Shown here: in pieces, positions 15,949-23,897 of the stretch | Numbering within the stretch: position 1 is the first letter of the stretch | Layout: each line of letters opens with the position of its first letter | Assembly: GCA_022844405.1 (NCBI GenBank) | Contig: JALHLV010000004.1 | Coordinates: 122,543-186,542, forward strand | From: Sphingomonadales bacterium | Lineage (GTDB): Bacteria; Pseudomonadota; Alphaproteobacteria; SMXS01 | Reading direction: 5' to 3' | Length of the DNA stretch: 64,000 nt | Notes under the pieces: model-generated | Told to the model about the DNA's origin: nothing | What the model saw: only the letters and a program-made list of their open reading frames with translations | The model's database searches: none | Program-made: the position numbers and the translations under genes

Positions 15949-17127
15949 ATGATGACCGAGGTGTTTATCGTCAGTGCCGCGCGCACGCCGGTGGGTTCTT
16001 TCAACGGCTCCCTGAGCGGCGTTCCCGCCCACTATCTCGGCCAGGTGGCGATGACCGAAGCACTCAAGCGCGCCGGCGTCGACGGCGCCGACGTGGAAGA
16101 GGTGATCTTCGGCCAGATCCTGACCGCCGGCCAAGGCCAGAACCCCGCCCGCCAGGCGTCCATGAACGCCGGCATCCCGCAAGAGGTCTCGGCCTGGGTC
16201 GTCAACCAGATGTGCGGTTCGGGCCTGCGCACCGTCGCCCTCGCCACCCAGGCGATCAAGAACGGCGACGGCGCCATCATCGTCGCCGGCGGCCAGGAGA
16301 GCATGAGCCAGGCCCAGCACGCCGCCTATCTGCGCTCGGGCGTGAAGATGGGCGACCTGAACTTCATCGACACCATGATCAAGGACGGCCTGTGGGACGC
16401 CTTCAACGGCTATCACATGGGCACCACGGCCGAGAACGTGGCCAAGCAGTGGCAGATCACCCGCGAGCAGCAGGACGAATTCGCCCTCGCCTCGCAGACC
16501 AAGGCGTCCGCCGCCCAGAAGGCCGGCAAGTTCGCCGACGAGATCGTTCCCGTCACCATCAAGGGCCGCAAGGGCGACGTGGTCGTGGCCGAGGACGAAT
16601 ACATCCGCCATGACGCCACCCTCGACAAGATGGTCGGCATGCGTCCGGCGTTCAGCAAGGACGGCACCGTGACCGCCGCCAACGCCAGCGGCATCAACGA
16701 CGGCGCCGCCGCGCTGGTGCTGATGTCGGGCGAGGAAGTCAAGCGCCGCGGCCTGACGCCGCTCGCCCGCGTCGCATCCTGGGCCCAGGCCGGCGTCGAT
16801 CCGGCGATCATGGGCACCGGCCCGATCCCGGCCAGCCGCAAGGCGCTGGAGAAGGCCGGCTGGAAGACCGGCGACCTGGACCTGGTCGAGGCCAACGAGG
16901 CCTTCGCCGCCCAGGCCTGCGCCGTCAACAAGGACATGGGCTGGGATACGTCCAGGGTGAACGTCAACGGCGGCGCCATCGCCATCGGCCACCCGATCGG
17001 CGCCTCGGGCGCCCGAGTGCTGGTCACGCTGCTCAGCGAGATGGGCAAGCGCGATGCCAAGAAGGGCCTCGCCACTCTGTGCATCGGCGGCGGCATGGGC
17101 ATCGCGCTGTGCGTCGAACGCGACTGA
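15949..17127 (+). CDS. phaA: Acetyl-CoA C-acetyltransferase (beta-ketothiolase)
   Basis: This thiolase condenses two acetyl-CoA to acetoacetyl-CoA, the first step of PHB synthesis, and can run in reverse for breakdown. The 392-residue length is normal. Cys89 in [13 protein letters not shown] is the acyl-accepting nucleophile. The C-terminal motifs [10 protein letters not shown] (catalytic His) and [10 protein letters not shown] (second Cys) are intact. An AGGGAGA ribosome-binding site lies just before the ATG at 15949; an adjacent ATG at 15952 is an equally acceptable start. phaB follows after 33 nt, and phaR is divergent. A possible -10 TATAAG lies at 15878-15883. Confidence 0.96.
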   Translation: MMTEVFIVSAARTPVGSFNGSLSGVPAHYLGQVAMTEALKRAGVDGADVEEVIFGQILTAGQGQNPARQASMNAGIPQEVSAWVVNQMCGSGLRTVALATQAIKNGDGAIIVAGGQESMSQAQHAAYLRSGVKMGDLNFIDTMIKDGLWDAFNGYHMGTTAENVAKQWQITREQQDEFALASQTKASAAQKAGKFADEIVPVTIKGRKGDVVVAEDEYIRHDATLDKMVGMRPAFSKDGTVTAANASGINDGAAALVLMSGEEVKRRGLTPLARVASWAQAGVDPAIMGTGPIPASRKALEKAGWKTGDLDLVEANEAFAAQACAVNKDMGWDTSRVNVNGGAIAIGHPIGASGARVLVTLLSEMGKRDAKKGLATLCIGGGMGIALCVERD

Positions 17128-17160
17128 TCGAAAACAACAAAAGACTTCAGGAGACTTGAT

Positions 17161-17886
17161 ATGGCACGTGTTGCGCTGGTTACGGGCGGCACTCGGGGTA
17201 TTGGCGCGGCGGTATCGTGCGCGCTCAAGGATGCGGGCTACAAGGTCGCGGCGAACTACGCCGGCAACGACGAGGCCGCCGCCCAGTTCAAGAAGGACAC
17301 GGGCATTTCGGTGTTCAAGTGGAACGTGGGCGACTTCGACGCCTGCGCCGCCGGCATCAAGGCGGTCGAGGCCGAGCTGGGCCCGGTCGACGTGCTGGTG
17401 AACAACGCCGGCGTGACCCGCGACGCCATGCTGCACAAGATGTCCAAGGAGCAGTGGGACGACGTGCTCAACGTCGACCTGACCTCGGTGTTCAACATGT
17501 GCCGCCACCTGATCGACGGCATGCGCGAGCGCAATTTCGGCCGCATCATCAACATGACCTCGATCAACGGCCAGAAGGGCCAGATGGGCCAGACCAACTA
17601 CTCCGCCGCCAAGGCCGGCATGATCGGCTTCACCAAGGCGCTGGCGCAGGAGACGGCGAAGAAGGGCATCACCGTCAACGTGATCGCGCCGGGCTACATC
17701 AACACCGAGATGGTCGCCGCCGTGCCGGAAAAGGTGCTGGAAAGCATCATCGCGACGATCCCGGTCGGCCGCCTCGGCGAGCCCGAAGACATCGCCCGCG
17801 GCGTGGTCTACCTGGCCGCCGATGACGCCGGTTTCATCACCGGCTCGACCCTGACCATCAACGGCGCCCAGTACATCGCCGGCTGA
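17161..17886 (+). CDS. phaB: Acetoacetyl-CoA reductase (SDR family)
   Basis: This enzyme reduces acetoacetyl-CoA to (R)-3-hydroxybutyryl-CoA with NADPH, the second step of PHB synthesis. The 241-residue short-chain dehydrogenase has the nucleotide motif GGTRGIG (residues 9-15), NNAG at 81-84, Ser134 and the Tyr147-x3-Lys151 pair in NYSAAKAG. The C-terminal ITGSTLTINGAQYIAG is typical of PhaB. It follows phaA with an AGGAG ribosome-binding site, and a strong terminator lies 25 nt after its stop, closing a two-gene phaAB transcript. The PHA synthase gene is not in this window. Confidence 0.95.
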   Translation: MARVALVTGGTRGIGAAVSCALKDAGYKVAANYAGNDEAAAQFKKDTGISVFKWNVGDFDACAAGIKAVEAELGPVDVLVNNAGVTRDAMLHKMSKEQWDDVLNVDLTSVFNMCRHLIDGMRERNFGRIINMTSINGQKGQMGQTNYSAAKAGMIGFTKALAQETAKKGITVNVIAPGYINTEMVAAVPEKVLESIIATIPVGRLGEPEDIARGVVYLAADDAGFITGSTLTINGAQYIAG

Positions 17887-17910
17887 TCCGGGCGGGTTTT
17901 AGAATGCGGA

Positions 17911-17938
17911 AAGGGCGGCCTTGGGCCGCCCTTTTTTG
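17911..17938 (+). terminator. Rho-independent terminator of phaAB
   Basis: GGGCGGCC (17913-17920), a TTG loop and GGCCGCCC (17924-17931) form an 8-bp GC stem, preceded by AA and followed by six T (17932-17937). This is a textbook intrinsic terminator directly after phaB. Confidence 0.92.
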
Positions 17939-17967
17939 TTTGCCGGATCACTCATCTGCACCACATA

Positions 17968-17987
17968 GTGCTAGCATGCGCTAGCAC
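17968..17987. promoter_or_regulatory. Operator palindrome of the fitAB-like toxin-antitoxin pair
   Basis: GTGCTAGC (17968-17975) and GCTAGCAC (17980-17987) are perfect arms around a 4-nt spacer (ATGC). The site ends only a few nt before the GGAGG ribosome-binding site of the antitoxin gene. FitA/VapB-type antitoxins bind palindromes placed like this together with their toxin, so autoregulation is likely. Confidence 0.7.
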
Positions 17988-18001
17988 ATTGGAGGTTGCT
18001 C

Positions 18002-18235
18002 TTGAGCAGTATCAGTGTTCGTCGGCTCGATGAGGAGACAATCGACGCGTTGCGCATTCGCGCAGCCAGCCGAGGCGTCTCCATGGAGGAAGAAGTCCGT
18101 CGCATAATCCGGCAGGCCGTGCGGGAACCTGTGAAACTGGGTGACCTCGCACTGGAAATGTTCGGTGCCGAGAATGGCGTGGAGCTTGTCCTGCGCGAAC
18201 GTCGCCCACATGAGCCAATAGCTTTCGACGAATGA
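18002..18235 (+). CDS. FitA-like ribbon-helix-helix antitoxin
   Basis: This small protein of about 77 residues begins SSISVRRLDEETIDALRIR and continues AASRGVSMEEEVRRIIRQA, the ribbon-helix-helix pattern of FitA/VapB antitoxins. The C-terminal part would wrap around the PIN toxin. The start is a TTG at 18002-18004, spaced 7 nt from GGAGG; a second TTG at 17996 is too close to that site. The stop overlaps the toxin ATG (ATGA, 4 nt). The N-terminal domain should bind the 20-bp palindrome just upstream. Confidence 0.85.
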   Translation: MSSISVRRLDEETIDALRIRAASRGVSMEEEVRRIIRQAVREPVKLGDLALEMFGAENGVELVLRERRPHEPIAFDE

Positions 18236-18651
18236 TCGTCATTGATACCAACGTGATTTCGGAGGTTATGCGCGAGCGCCCTTCCGGTCATGTCGTCTCG
18301 TGGCTCAACGGTCAGAATGCGGCGTTGCTGTTCATCACTACGGTGACGATCGGCGAGGTCCTCTATGGCCTCAGCACCATGCCGCAAGGCCGCCGCCTGG
18401 AACATCTGCGCCTGACGTTCGAAGGGTATCTCCGTCGCGGCTTCGGCCAGAGGGTTCTGGCCTATGACGAGGCCTCAGCCAGGGCGTATGCCGATGTCAT
18501 GGCTATAAGGCGGAAGTCTGGGCGCCCGCTGGACGTTGCAGACGCTCAGATTGCAGCCATAGCGCGCATGCATGGATATGCCATAGCGACACGAAACACC
18601 CGGGATTTCGAAGGGGTTGGCCTCGAACTGATCAATCCGTTTGAAGCCTAG
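18232..18651 (+). CDS. FitB/VapC-like PIN-domain toxin
   Basis: This 139-residue PIN-domain ribonuclease begins MIVIDTNVISEVMRERP, giving the first catalytic Asp. It has the conserved TIGEVLYGLSTMP segment (Glu), the LDVADAQIAAIARMHG segment (Asp) and the closing ATRNTRDFEGVGLELINPF. This is the full acidic set of an active VapC/FitB enzyme. It is translationally coupled to the antitoxin. In FitB and VapC proteins the target is RNA; the specific target here cannot be predicted. The convergent ParD-like gene ends 3 nt beyond its stop. Confidence 0.88.
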   Translation: MIVIDTNVISEVMRERPSGHVVSWLNGQNAALLFITTVTIGEVLYGLSTMPQGRRLEHLRLTFEGYLRRGFGQRVLAYDEASARAYADVMAIRRKSGRPLDVADAQIAAIARMHGYAIATRNTRDFEGVGLELINPFEA

Positions 18652-18654
18652 AGG

Positions 18655-18828
18655 TCATTGCTCGCCAGGAGTCGCCTCGGCTGCCCGCTTTATTTGGTCT
18701 TCATCACGCTGCCTCATCGCCCTTAAGGCAGCCGCGATCACACCAATCCCATCAGCAAATTCGCCCGATCGAACCTTTCGGTCGACGTAATCCTGCAAAT
18801 GGCGTGGCAGTGTGACGGTGTCGTTCAT
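18655..18828 (-). CDS. Orphan ParD-like antitoxin
   Basis: This 57-residue protein begins MNDTVTLPRHLQDYVDRKV and continues RSGEFADGIGVIAAALRAM, the ParD-type ribbon-helix-helix layout (TVTLP strand, then 'V-x-S-G-x-(F/Y)-x-x-x-x-x-V-I-x-x-x-L-R'). The ATG at 18826-18828 has a perfect AGGAGG six nt upstream; a GTG 7 codons earlier is less likely. A ParE toxin gene would be expected just downstream, but only 3 nt separate its stop from that of the FitB-like toxin gene, and no ParE-like frame exists on either side. It is a solitary antitoxin or a remnant. Confidence 0.75.
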   Translation of the reverse strand: MNDTVTLPRHLQDYVDRKVRSGEFADGIGVIAAALRAMRQRDEDQIKRAAEATPGEQ

Positions 18829-18863
18829 CGGACGCCTCCTGTCAACCACAGTCTACCACAGCC

Positions 18864-19628
18864 TCAGAAATTATCCTTCCGCCGCCGCGTTTCGGCGAAT
18901 ACCTCGACCAGCGGCGCGCCGACCATGCCGAGCGTGCGCTGCAGGTCCGGGCTGTCCGGGCGCAGGAACGGGTTGGTGGCGATCTCCTCGGCCAGCGTCG
19001 AGGGCACGGTGCGCTCGCCGCGGGCGCGCATGTCGTCGATCAGCGATTTCCGCGCGACCAGCGCGCCGTTGTCCGGCTCGACGGTAACGGCGAAGGCGGC
19101 GTTGGACTTGGTGTATTCGTGGGCGCAGTACACTTTCGTGGACGGCGGCAGGGCGCGCAGCTTCGACAGCGACGTCCACATCTGCTGCGGCGTGCCCTCG
19201 AACAGCCGGCCGCAGCCCAGCGCGAACATGGTGTCGCCGCAGAACAGCGCGTCCGAGTCCCCGAACCAGTAGGCGATGTGGCCGCGGGTGTGGCCCGGCA
19301 CGTCGAACACTTTCGCGACGCTCTCGCCCAGCGCATAGCTCTCGCCGTCACCCACCTCCACGTCGATGCCGGGGATGCGGTCCCGGTCGGCGCGCGGACC
19401 GACGATGGTGCAGCCAGTGCGCGCCTTGATCGCCATGTTGCCGCCGGTGTGGTCGGCATGGTGATGGGTGTTGAGGATGTGGGTCAGGGTCCAGCCCTTC
19501 TCCGCCAACGCCTCGAACACGTCCTCGTGGGTGGCCGGATCGACGACGGCCGTCTTGCCCGTGACCACGTCGTGGGCCAGGTACACATAGTTGTCCGACA
19601 GGACCGGTATCTGATGTATTTCAAGCAT
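18864..19628 (-). CDS. gloB: Hydroxyacylglutathione hydrolase (glyoxalase II)
   Basis: Glyoxalase II hydrolyses S-D-lactoylglutathione to D-lactate and glutathione, finishing methylglyoxal detoxification in the cytosol. The 254-residue metallo-beta-lactamase-fold protein has the metal motif THHHADHTGGN, the VPGHTRGHIAYWF His, the DALFCGDTMFALGCGRLFEG Asp (in two parts) and the C-terminal substrate-binding CAHEYTKSN. Length and motifs are standard. It diverges from the methyltransferase gene 44 nt away, an arrangement common in alphaproteobacteria. Confidence 0.95.
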   Translation of the reverse strand: MLEIHQIPVLSDNYVYLAHDVVTGKTAVVDPATHEDVFEALAEKGWTLTHILNTHHHADHTGGNMAIKARTGCTIVGPRADRDRIPGIDVEVGDGESYALGESVAKVFDVPGHTRGHIAYWFGDSDALFCGDTMFALGCGRLFEGTPQQMWTSLSKLRALPPSTKVYCAHEYTKSNAAFAVTVEPDNGALVARKSLIDDMRARGERTVPSTLAEEIATNPFLRPDSPDLQRTLGMVGAPLVEVFAETRRRKDNF

Positions 19629-19672
19629 GGCGCTAACATAGTGCCCCGGCGGCGCTTTGAGAAGGTTGAGCG

Positions 19673-20362
19673 GTGTATCTCGACATCACGGAACTGCAGG
19701 CGTTCTACGCGAGCCCGCTGGGCCGCACCGCCCAGATGCTGATCCGCGCCCGGCTGGTCGAGGCATGGCCCGATTTCGGCGGCGGGCTCACCGTGGGATT
19801 CGGCTATGCGGGACCGCTGCTGCGTGGGCTGGAGGGAACAAGGCCGCCGGTGCTACTGATGCCGGCCGAACAGGGCGTCGCCCATTGGCCGCGCGGCCAG
19901 CCCAACCGGGCGGCGCTGGCCGACGGCGACTATCTGCCGCTGGCCGATGCGTCGGTGGACCGGCTGGTGGTGGTCCACGCGCTCGAGCATGCCGAAAACA
20001 CCAGGAAGCTGCTGCGCGAGTTCTGGCGGGTGCTGAGCCCCGAGGGCCGGATCATGGTGGTGGTGCCGCACCGGCGCAGCCCGTGGTCGTTCACCGAGCG
20101 CACGCCGTTCGGCCATGGCCGGCCCTATTCGGTGGGCCAGGTCGGCCGCCTGCTGACCGACAGCCTGTTCGAGCCCGCCGGTTGGCGTGGAGCCCTCCAC
20201 GCCCCGCCGGGACCCGTGAGCCTGCTCCGCTGGGCCGAACGCCCGGGCGCGAAGCTGTGGCCGACGCTGGCGGGCGTCCTGCTGGTCGAGGCGGTGAAGG
20301 TGGTCGAGGCCCGTATCGACGGCGGCAAGCTGCGGCCGGCGCTGGCTTATGCGCGGGCGTAA
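19673..20362 (+). CDS. Class I SAM-dependent methyltransferase (gloB neighbour)
   Basis: This 229-residue protein resembles methyltransferase_11 proteins. The glycine motif near residue 40 is weak (GFGYAGPLLRGLEG), but the post-I region (YLPLADASVDRLVVVHALEH), motif III (EFWRVLSPEGRIMVVVPHR) and the aromatic tail are recognisable. The substrate is unknown. The start is the GTG at 19673-19675 (VYLDITELQAFYASPLG). The gene pairs divergently with gloB and has no close partner downstream, where a palindromic repeat begins 9 nt after its stop. Confidence 0.8.
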   Translation: MYLDITELQAFYASPLGRTAQMLIRARLVEAWPDFGGGLTVGFGYAGPLLRGLEGTRPPVLLMPAEQGVAHWPRGQPNRAALADGDYLPLADASVDRLVVVHALEHAENTRKLLREFWRVLSPEGRIMVVVPHRRSPWSFTERTPFGHGRPYSVGQVGRLLTDSLFEPAGWRGALHAPPGPVSLLRWAERPGAKLWPTLAGVLLVEAVKVVEARIDGGKLRPALAYARA

Positions 20363-20370
20363 ATTTCTCT

Positions 20371-20477
20371 GTCATTGCGAGGAGGCGAAGCCGACGCGGC
20401 AACCCAGTCTTTGAGGAGGGTATGGTCGCTGCCGAAAGAATCTGGGTTGCCGCGCCGCTGCGCGGCTCGCAATAACG
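20371..20477. repeat. Dispersed palindromic repeat element
   Basis: The left arm (20371-20407, starting GTCATTGCGAGGAGGCG and ending GGCAACCCAG) is the imperfect inverse complement of the right arm (20442-20477, CTGGGTTGCCGCG ... CGCAATAACGA). A 34-nt centre separates them. It occupies nearly the whole gap between two converging genes. This 'cattgcgag...cgaagc...gcggcaa' family of large palindromes is a familiar intergenic repeat in several proteobacteria. I saw one copy here. It is probably a non-autonomous mobile palindrome that may also act as a bidirectional terminator. Confidence 0.7.
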
Positions 20478-20480
20478 AAT

Positions 20481-21119
20481 CTAGAGAATTTCCGCCAACT
20501 GTGCCGGCCGCTCCAGCAGCCGTTCCACCCCCGCCGCTTCCAGCTCTTCCCGGCTGCCATAGCCCCACAGCACGCCGATGGGGGTGAGGCCGTGGGCGCG
20601 GGCGCCGATGGCGTCGTGCTCGCGGTCGCCGATCATCAGGGTATTTGCCGGGTTCTCGCCGGTTTCGGACAGGGCAAAGCGGAGCAGGTCGGTCTTGCGG
20701 ACGTTGGTGCCGTCTAGTTCCGAGCCGAAGATGCGGGCGAAGTGCCCGGCCAGCCCGAAATGCTCGATGATGCGCTCGGCGTAAACCCGGGGCTTGCTGG
20801 TCGCCACGTAGAGGCGCGGCCCTGCCGTCCGCAAGGCCGCGACGGCCTCGGGGATGCCCGGATAGACGCTGTTCTCGAACAGGCCGATTTCGGCGTAGCG
20901 TTCGCGGTAGTGCCTCAGCATCAACTCGCCGCCTTCCTCGCTGCCGGCGAGTTTGCACAGGCTTTCCTGCATGGGCGGGCCGATACACCAGGTCAGGTCG
21001 TCGACGTGCGACACCGGCAGGCCCAGCTTTTCCTGGGCGTGGCGGATGCAGCCGGTGATGCCGGGCTTGGGGTCGGTCAGGGTGCCGTCCAGGTCGATGA
21101 AGACGGCGTCGACGGTCAT
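20481..21119 (-). CDS. HAD-superfamily hydrolase, phosphoglycolate phosphatase-like
   Basis: This 212-residue HAD subfamily IA phosphatase has motif I FIDLDGTLTDPKPG (nucleophile Asp), motif II VATSKP, the Lys of motif III in NVRKTDLLRFAL and motif IV IGDREHDAIG. A helical cap lies between about residues 15 and 85. Substrates of this group include phosphoglycolate and small phosphorylated metabolites; the specific one is unknown. The ATG at 21117-21119 overlaps the metW stop by 4 nt, so metX-metW-HAD form one transcript. The reading frame continues upstream as an artefact. Confidence 0.87.
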   Translation of the reverse strand: MTVDAVFIDLDGTLTDPKPGITGCIRHAQEKLGLPVSHVDDLTWCIGPPMQESLCKLAGSEEGGELMLRHYRERYAEIGLFENSVYPGIPEAVAALRTAGPRLYVATSKPRVYAERIIEHFGLAGHFARIFGSELDGTNVRKTDLLRFALSETGENPANTLMIGDREHDAIGARAHGLTPIGVLWGYGSREELEAAGVERLLERPAQLAEIL

Positions 21120-21787
21120 CGGTAGATCGGCGCCCCGGAAGAATCCCGCGCGCCGTTGAACGCCAGCAGGAACAGCGCCTGCTCGGCCATCAAATTGGCG
21201 CGGCGGGCGGAATGAGCCGTGCTCGAGCGTTTGCCGCCCGCGTCGATGGCGAGGAACCGCTCGATGCTGATGCCCAGATCCTCGCACAGCTCGATGAAGT
21301 CGCGGATCGTGCACAGATGGATGTTGGGCGTGTTGTACCAGGGATGCTCCAGCGTCTGCGTGTCCGGCATGCGGCCCCTGAACAGCAGCTGCATGCGCAC
21401 CCGCCAGTAGCCGAAATTCGGGAACGACACGATGGCGCGCTTGCCGATGCGCAGCATCTGCTCCAGGCCGGCGCGGGTGTCGCGCATGGCCTGCAGGGTC
21501 TGGCTCAGCACCGCGTAGTCGAATGCGCCGGTCGGATAGTCGACCAGGTCCCGGTCGGCGTCGCCCTGCACCACCGACAGGCCGCGCGCCACGCAGGCAT
21601 TCACGCCCTCGCGGGTCAGCTCCATGCCGCGCGCGTCCACCCGCCGGTCGTGAACCAGGTGATAGAGCAGGTCGCCGTCGCCGCAGCCGATGTCGAGCAC
21701 CCGGCTGCCCGGCTCGATCATCCGGCCGATCTCCAGCAGGTCGACGCGGACGTCCCGCGCGCGGATGTCGGCCTCGCGCGTGACCAT
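21116..21787 (-). CDS. metW: Methionine biosynthesis protein MetW
   Basis: MetW is a methyltransferase-fold protein that works with MetX; the pair forms a functional homoserine acetyltransferase in many bacteria. The 223-residue product has the SAM motif SRVLDIGCGDGDLL and the very conserved MetW segments SFPNFGYWRVRMQLLFRG, MPDTQTLEHPWYNTPNIH and CTIRDFIELC. Its start overlaps the metX stop by 1 nt (TGATG). Together with metX it commits homoserine to methionine by the O-acetyl route. Confidence 0.95.
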   Translation of the reverse strand: MVTREADIRARDVRVDLLEIGRMIEPGSRVLDIGCGDGDLLYHLVHDRRVDARGMELTREGVNACVARGLSVVQGDADRDLVDYPTGAFDYAVLSQTLQAMRDTRAGLEQMLRIGKRAIVSFPNFGYWRVRMQLLFRGRMPDTQTLEHPWYNTPNIHLCTIRDFIELCEDLGISIERFLAIDAGGKRSSTAHSARRANLMAEQALFLLAFNGARDSSGAPIYR

Positions 21788-22968
21788 CAGAGCCCCCGTT
21801 TCTCGGCCGCCGCGCCGATGAAGCCGCGCAGCACGTCGTAGAATTCGGGCACGTCAAGCAGGAAGGCGTCGTGGCCCTTGTCGGTTTCGAACTCGACGAA
21901 GCTCACCGCCGCTGCCACGGCGTTGAGCGCGTGTACGATGGCTCGGCTTTCGGCGGTCGGATAGAGCCAGTCGCTGGTGAACGAGGCGACGCAGAACCGG
22001 GCCTGGGTGCCCTTGAACGCGTTGGCCAGCAGCCCGCCATAGTCCGCCGCCAGGTCGAAATAATCCATGGCGCGGGTGATGTAGAGATACGAGTTGGCGT
22101 CGAACCGGTCGACGAAGGTGCTGCCCTGGTGGCGCAGATAGCTCTCGATCTGGAAATCCGCGTCAAAGCCGAAGGTCAGCGCGTCGCGGTCCTGCAGCTT
22201 GCGGCCGAACTTCTGGTGCAGACCGGCCTCGGACAGGTAGGTGATGTGCGCGGCCATGCGCGCCACCGACAGGCCTGCCTTGGGGCCCGGCCCGCCGTAA
22301 TAGCTGCCGCCGCGCCATTCGGGATCGGCCATGATCGCCTGGCGGCCGACCTCGTGGAACGCGATGTTCTGCGCCGAATGCCGCGCGGTGGTAGCAACCG
22401 GGATCGCCGAGAACACCCGCTCCGGATAGCGCGCCGCCCAGTCCAGCACCTGCATGCCGCCCATGGAGCCGCCGATGACGCAGAACAGGTCCGGAATGCC
22501 CAGCTGGTCGAGAAACGCGGCCTGCAGCCGCACCATGTCGCCAATGGTGATGACCGGGAAATCGATGCCCCATTCGCGGCCCGTCGCCGGATTGATCTCC
22601 TTGGGGCCGGTGGTGCCCAGGCAGCCGCCCAGCACGTTGGCGCAGATCACGAAGAAGCGGTTGGTGTCGATGATCCTGCCGGGGCCGACCGCGCTTTCCC
22701 ACCAGCCGTCCTTGCCGGTGATCGGGTGCGGATTGGCGACGTGCTGGTCCAGCGTCAGCGCGTGGCAGATCAGCACCGCGTTCGACTTGGCCGCGTTCAG
22801 CGCGCCATAGGTCTGGTAGGCGACCGTCACCTCGGGCAGTTCGGCGCCCGACACCAGCCGGAACGGCACGGCGTCCAGCCGCAGCACGCTGCCGCGCGGG
22901 TCGTCGTCCTGTCCGTGCTGTCGCCGCGCGTCCACATAGTTGGGGTGCGGCAGGGCAATCGAGTTCAT
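21787..22968 (-). CDS. metX: Homoserine O-acetyltransferase
   Basis: MetX transfers an acetyl group from acetyl-CoA to L-homoserine. The 393-residue alpha/beta-hydrolase protein has the nucleophile elbow [15 protein letters not shown], the [14 protein letters not shown] oxyanion segment and the C-terminal His in [12 protein letters not shown]. The GGCLGTTGP stretch is also characteristic of the family. Some family members use succinyl-CoA, which sequence alone does not settle here. A -35/-10 pair lies in the 151-nt divergent gap. No SAM riboswitch was recognised in the leader of about 50 nt. Confidence 0.95.
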   Translation of the reverse strand: MNSIALPHPNYVDARRQHGQDDDPRGSVLRLDAVPFRLVSGAELPEVTVAYQTYGALNAAKSNAVLICHALTLDQHVANPHPITGKDGWWESAVGPGRIIDTNRFFVICANVLGGCLGTTGPKEINPATGREWGIDFPVITIGDMVRLQAAFLDQLGIPDLFCVIGGSMGGMQVLDWAARYPERVFSAIPVATTARHSAQNIAFHEVGRQAIMADPEWRGGSYYGGPGPKAGLSVARMAAHITYLSEAGLHQKFGRKLQDRDALTFGFDADFQIESYLRHQGSTFVDRFDANSYLYITRAMDYFDLAADYGGLLANAFKGTQARFCVASFTSDWLYPTAESRAIVHALNAVAAAVSFVEFETDKGHDAFLLDVPEFYDVLRGFIGAAAEKRGL

Positions 22969-23022
22969 CGGTCTGTCGGCGCCTTGGGTTCTGGGCGGTT
23001 CACATAGGTCCGGACGGCGAAC

Positions 23023-23052
23023 TAGCTAGGGTGCGGTGCTTCGGAGTGTCAA
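23023..23052 (-). promoter_or_regulatory. Candidate sigma-70 promoter of metX
   Basis: On the minus strand TTGACA (23052-23047) is followed after 18 nt by TAGCTA (23028-23023), leaving a leader of about 50 nt before the metX ATG. The -35 box is consensus and the -10 is weak. Confidence 0.45.
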
Positions 23053-23060
23053 TGTTTTCT

Positions 23061-23089
23061 TTGATTTTCGGGGGGGTGCCGACTAGTAA
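23061..23089 (+). promoter_or_regulatory. Candidate promoter of the chorismate mutase operon
   Basis: TTGATT (23061-23066), a 17-nt spacer containing seven consecutive G, and TAGTAA (23084-23089) resemble a sigma-70 promoter about 30 nt before the ATG at 23120. It is divergent from the metX promoter. Confidence 0.4.
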
Positions 23090-23119
23090 TGGCGCTTCCG
23101 AAATCAGGGGCTGCCCGCC

Positions 23120-23893
23120 ATGTCCCAGCCGTCGCTGGAACAGATACGCGAGAAGATCGATGCGGTGGATGACCAGATCCACGCGCTGCTGATGGAACGC
23201 GCCAGGCTGGGCGAGCTGGTGGTCGCCGCCAAGAACGGCGCCGCGCCCGATGCGCCGCGGCTGCGCCCCGGCCGCGAGGCGCGCATCCTGCGCCGCCTGA
23301 AGGGCCGGCACGAGGGCAGCATCCCGTTCCCGGTCGTCGCCCATATGTGGCGCGAGATGATGACCGCGTTCCTCAACCGCCAGTCGCCCATCGAGGTCGC
23401 CGTCTGGGGCGGCCAGAACCGCATCGCGGTGTGGGATCTGGCGCGCGCCCATTTCGGCGTCAACACAAGCTTCACGCCCCAGCAGGACGCGGCCGGTGCG
23501 CTGGCGCACCTGGCGGCCACGCCCGGCGCCATCGGCGTCTTCGCGTTCGATCCCGCCGGGGAATCGTGGTGGCGCAGCCTGACATCGACCGAATGCACCG
23601 GGGCAGGCCTGCAGATCTTCGCGCGCCTGCCCTTTTTCGTGGAGAACGGCATCACCGCCTTCGCCGTCGCCAACGCCCGCGAGGACAGCGGCGACGAGAC
23701 CACCCTGGCGGTGCTGGAAGGCGCACGGGAAAACGGACCCGGCGATATCCTGGCGCGACATAACGGCACGGCGCTGGTCGCCATCCCCGGTTTCCACCGG
23801 ACGGGTGACGACGCGCTGGAAGCCGCACGCGCCGCCCATGGCGCAAGGAGCGCCGCCGTCATCGGCGGCTACGCCAACCCGATCAAAGGCTAA
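23120..23893 (+). CDS. Chorismate mutase with degenerate prephenate dehydratase-like C-terminal part
   Basis: Residues 1 to about 90 form an AroQ-type chorismate mutase domain (LEQIREKIDAVDDQIHALL, then arginine-rich RPGREARILRRLKG and HMWREMMTAF), converting chorismate to prephenate. The remaining 165 residues follow the layout of prephenate dehydratase plus ACT domain: VAVWGGQNRIAVWDLARAHFG resembles 'VAYLGPEGTFSHQAA..FG', and ALVAIPGFHRTGDDALEAA and VIGGYANPI resemble an ACT-domain end. The dehydratase TRF catalytic motif is not visible, so that activity is probably lost. It is first in an operon with an aminotransferase and tyrA. Confidence 0.85.
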   Translation: MSQPSLEQIREKIDAVDDQIHALLMERARLGELVVAAKNGAAPDAPRLRPGREARILRRLKGRHEGSIPFPVVAHMWREMMTAFLNRQSPIEVAVWGGQNRIAVWDLARAHFGVNTSFTPQQDAAGALAHLAATPGAIGVFAFDPAGESWWRSLTSTECTGAGLQIFARLPFFVENGITAFAVANAREDSGDETTLAVLEGARENGPGDILARHNGTALVAIPGFHRTGDDALEAARAAHGARSAAVIGGYANPIKG

Positions 23894-23897
23894 TCAC

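Noticed and set aside
23070..23076. Seven-G tract as a phase-variation switch
   Set aside because: It is short, noncoding and lies in the spacer of a plausible promoter. A slip could alter spacing, but nothing else supports phase variation.
22969..23119. SAM riboswitch upstream of metX
   Set aside because: The leader after the likely promoter is only about 50 nt, and I could not find the SAM-II conserved core or pseudoknot arms.
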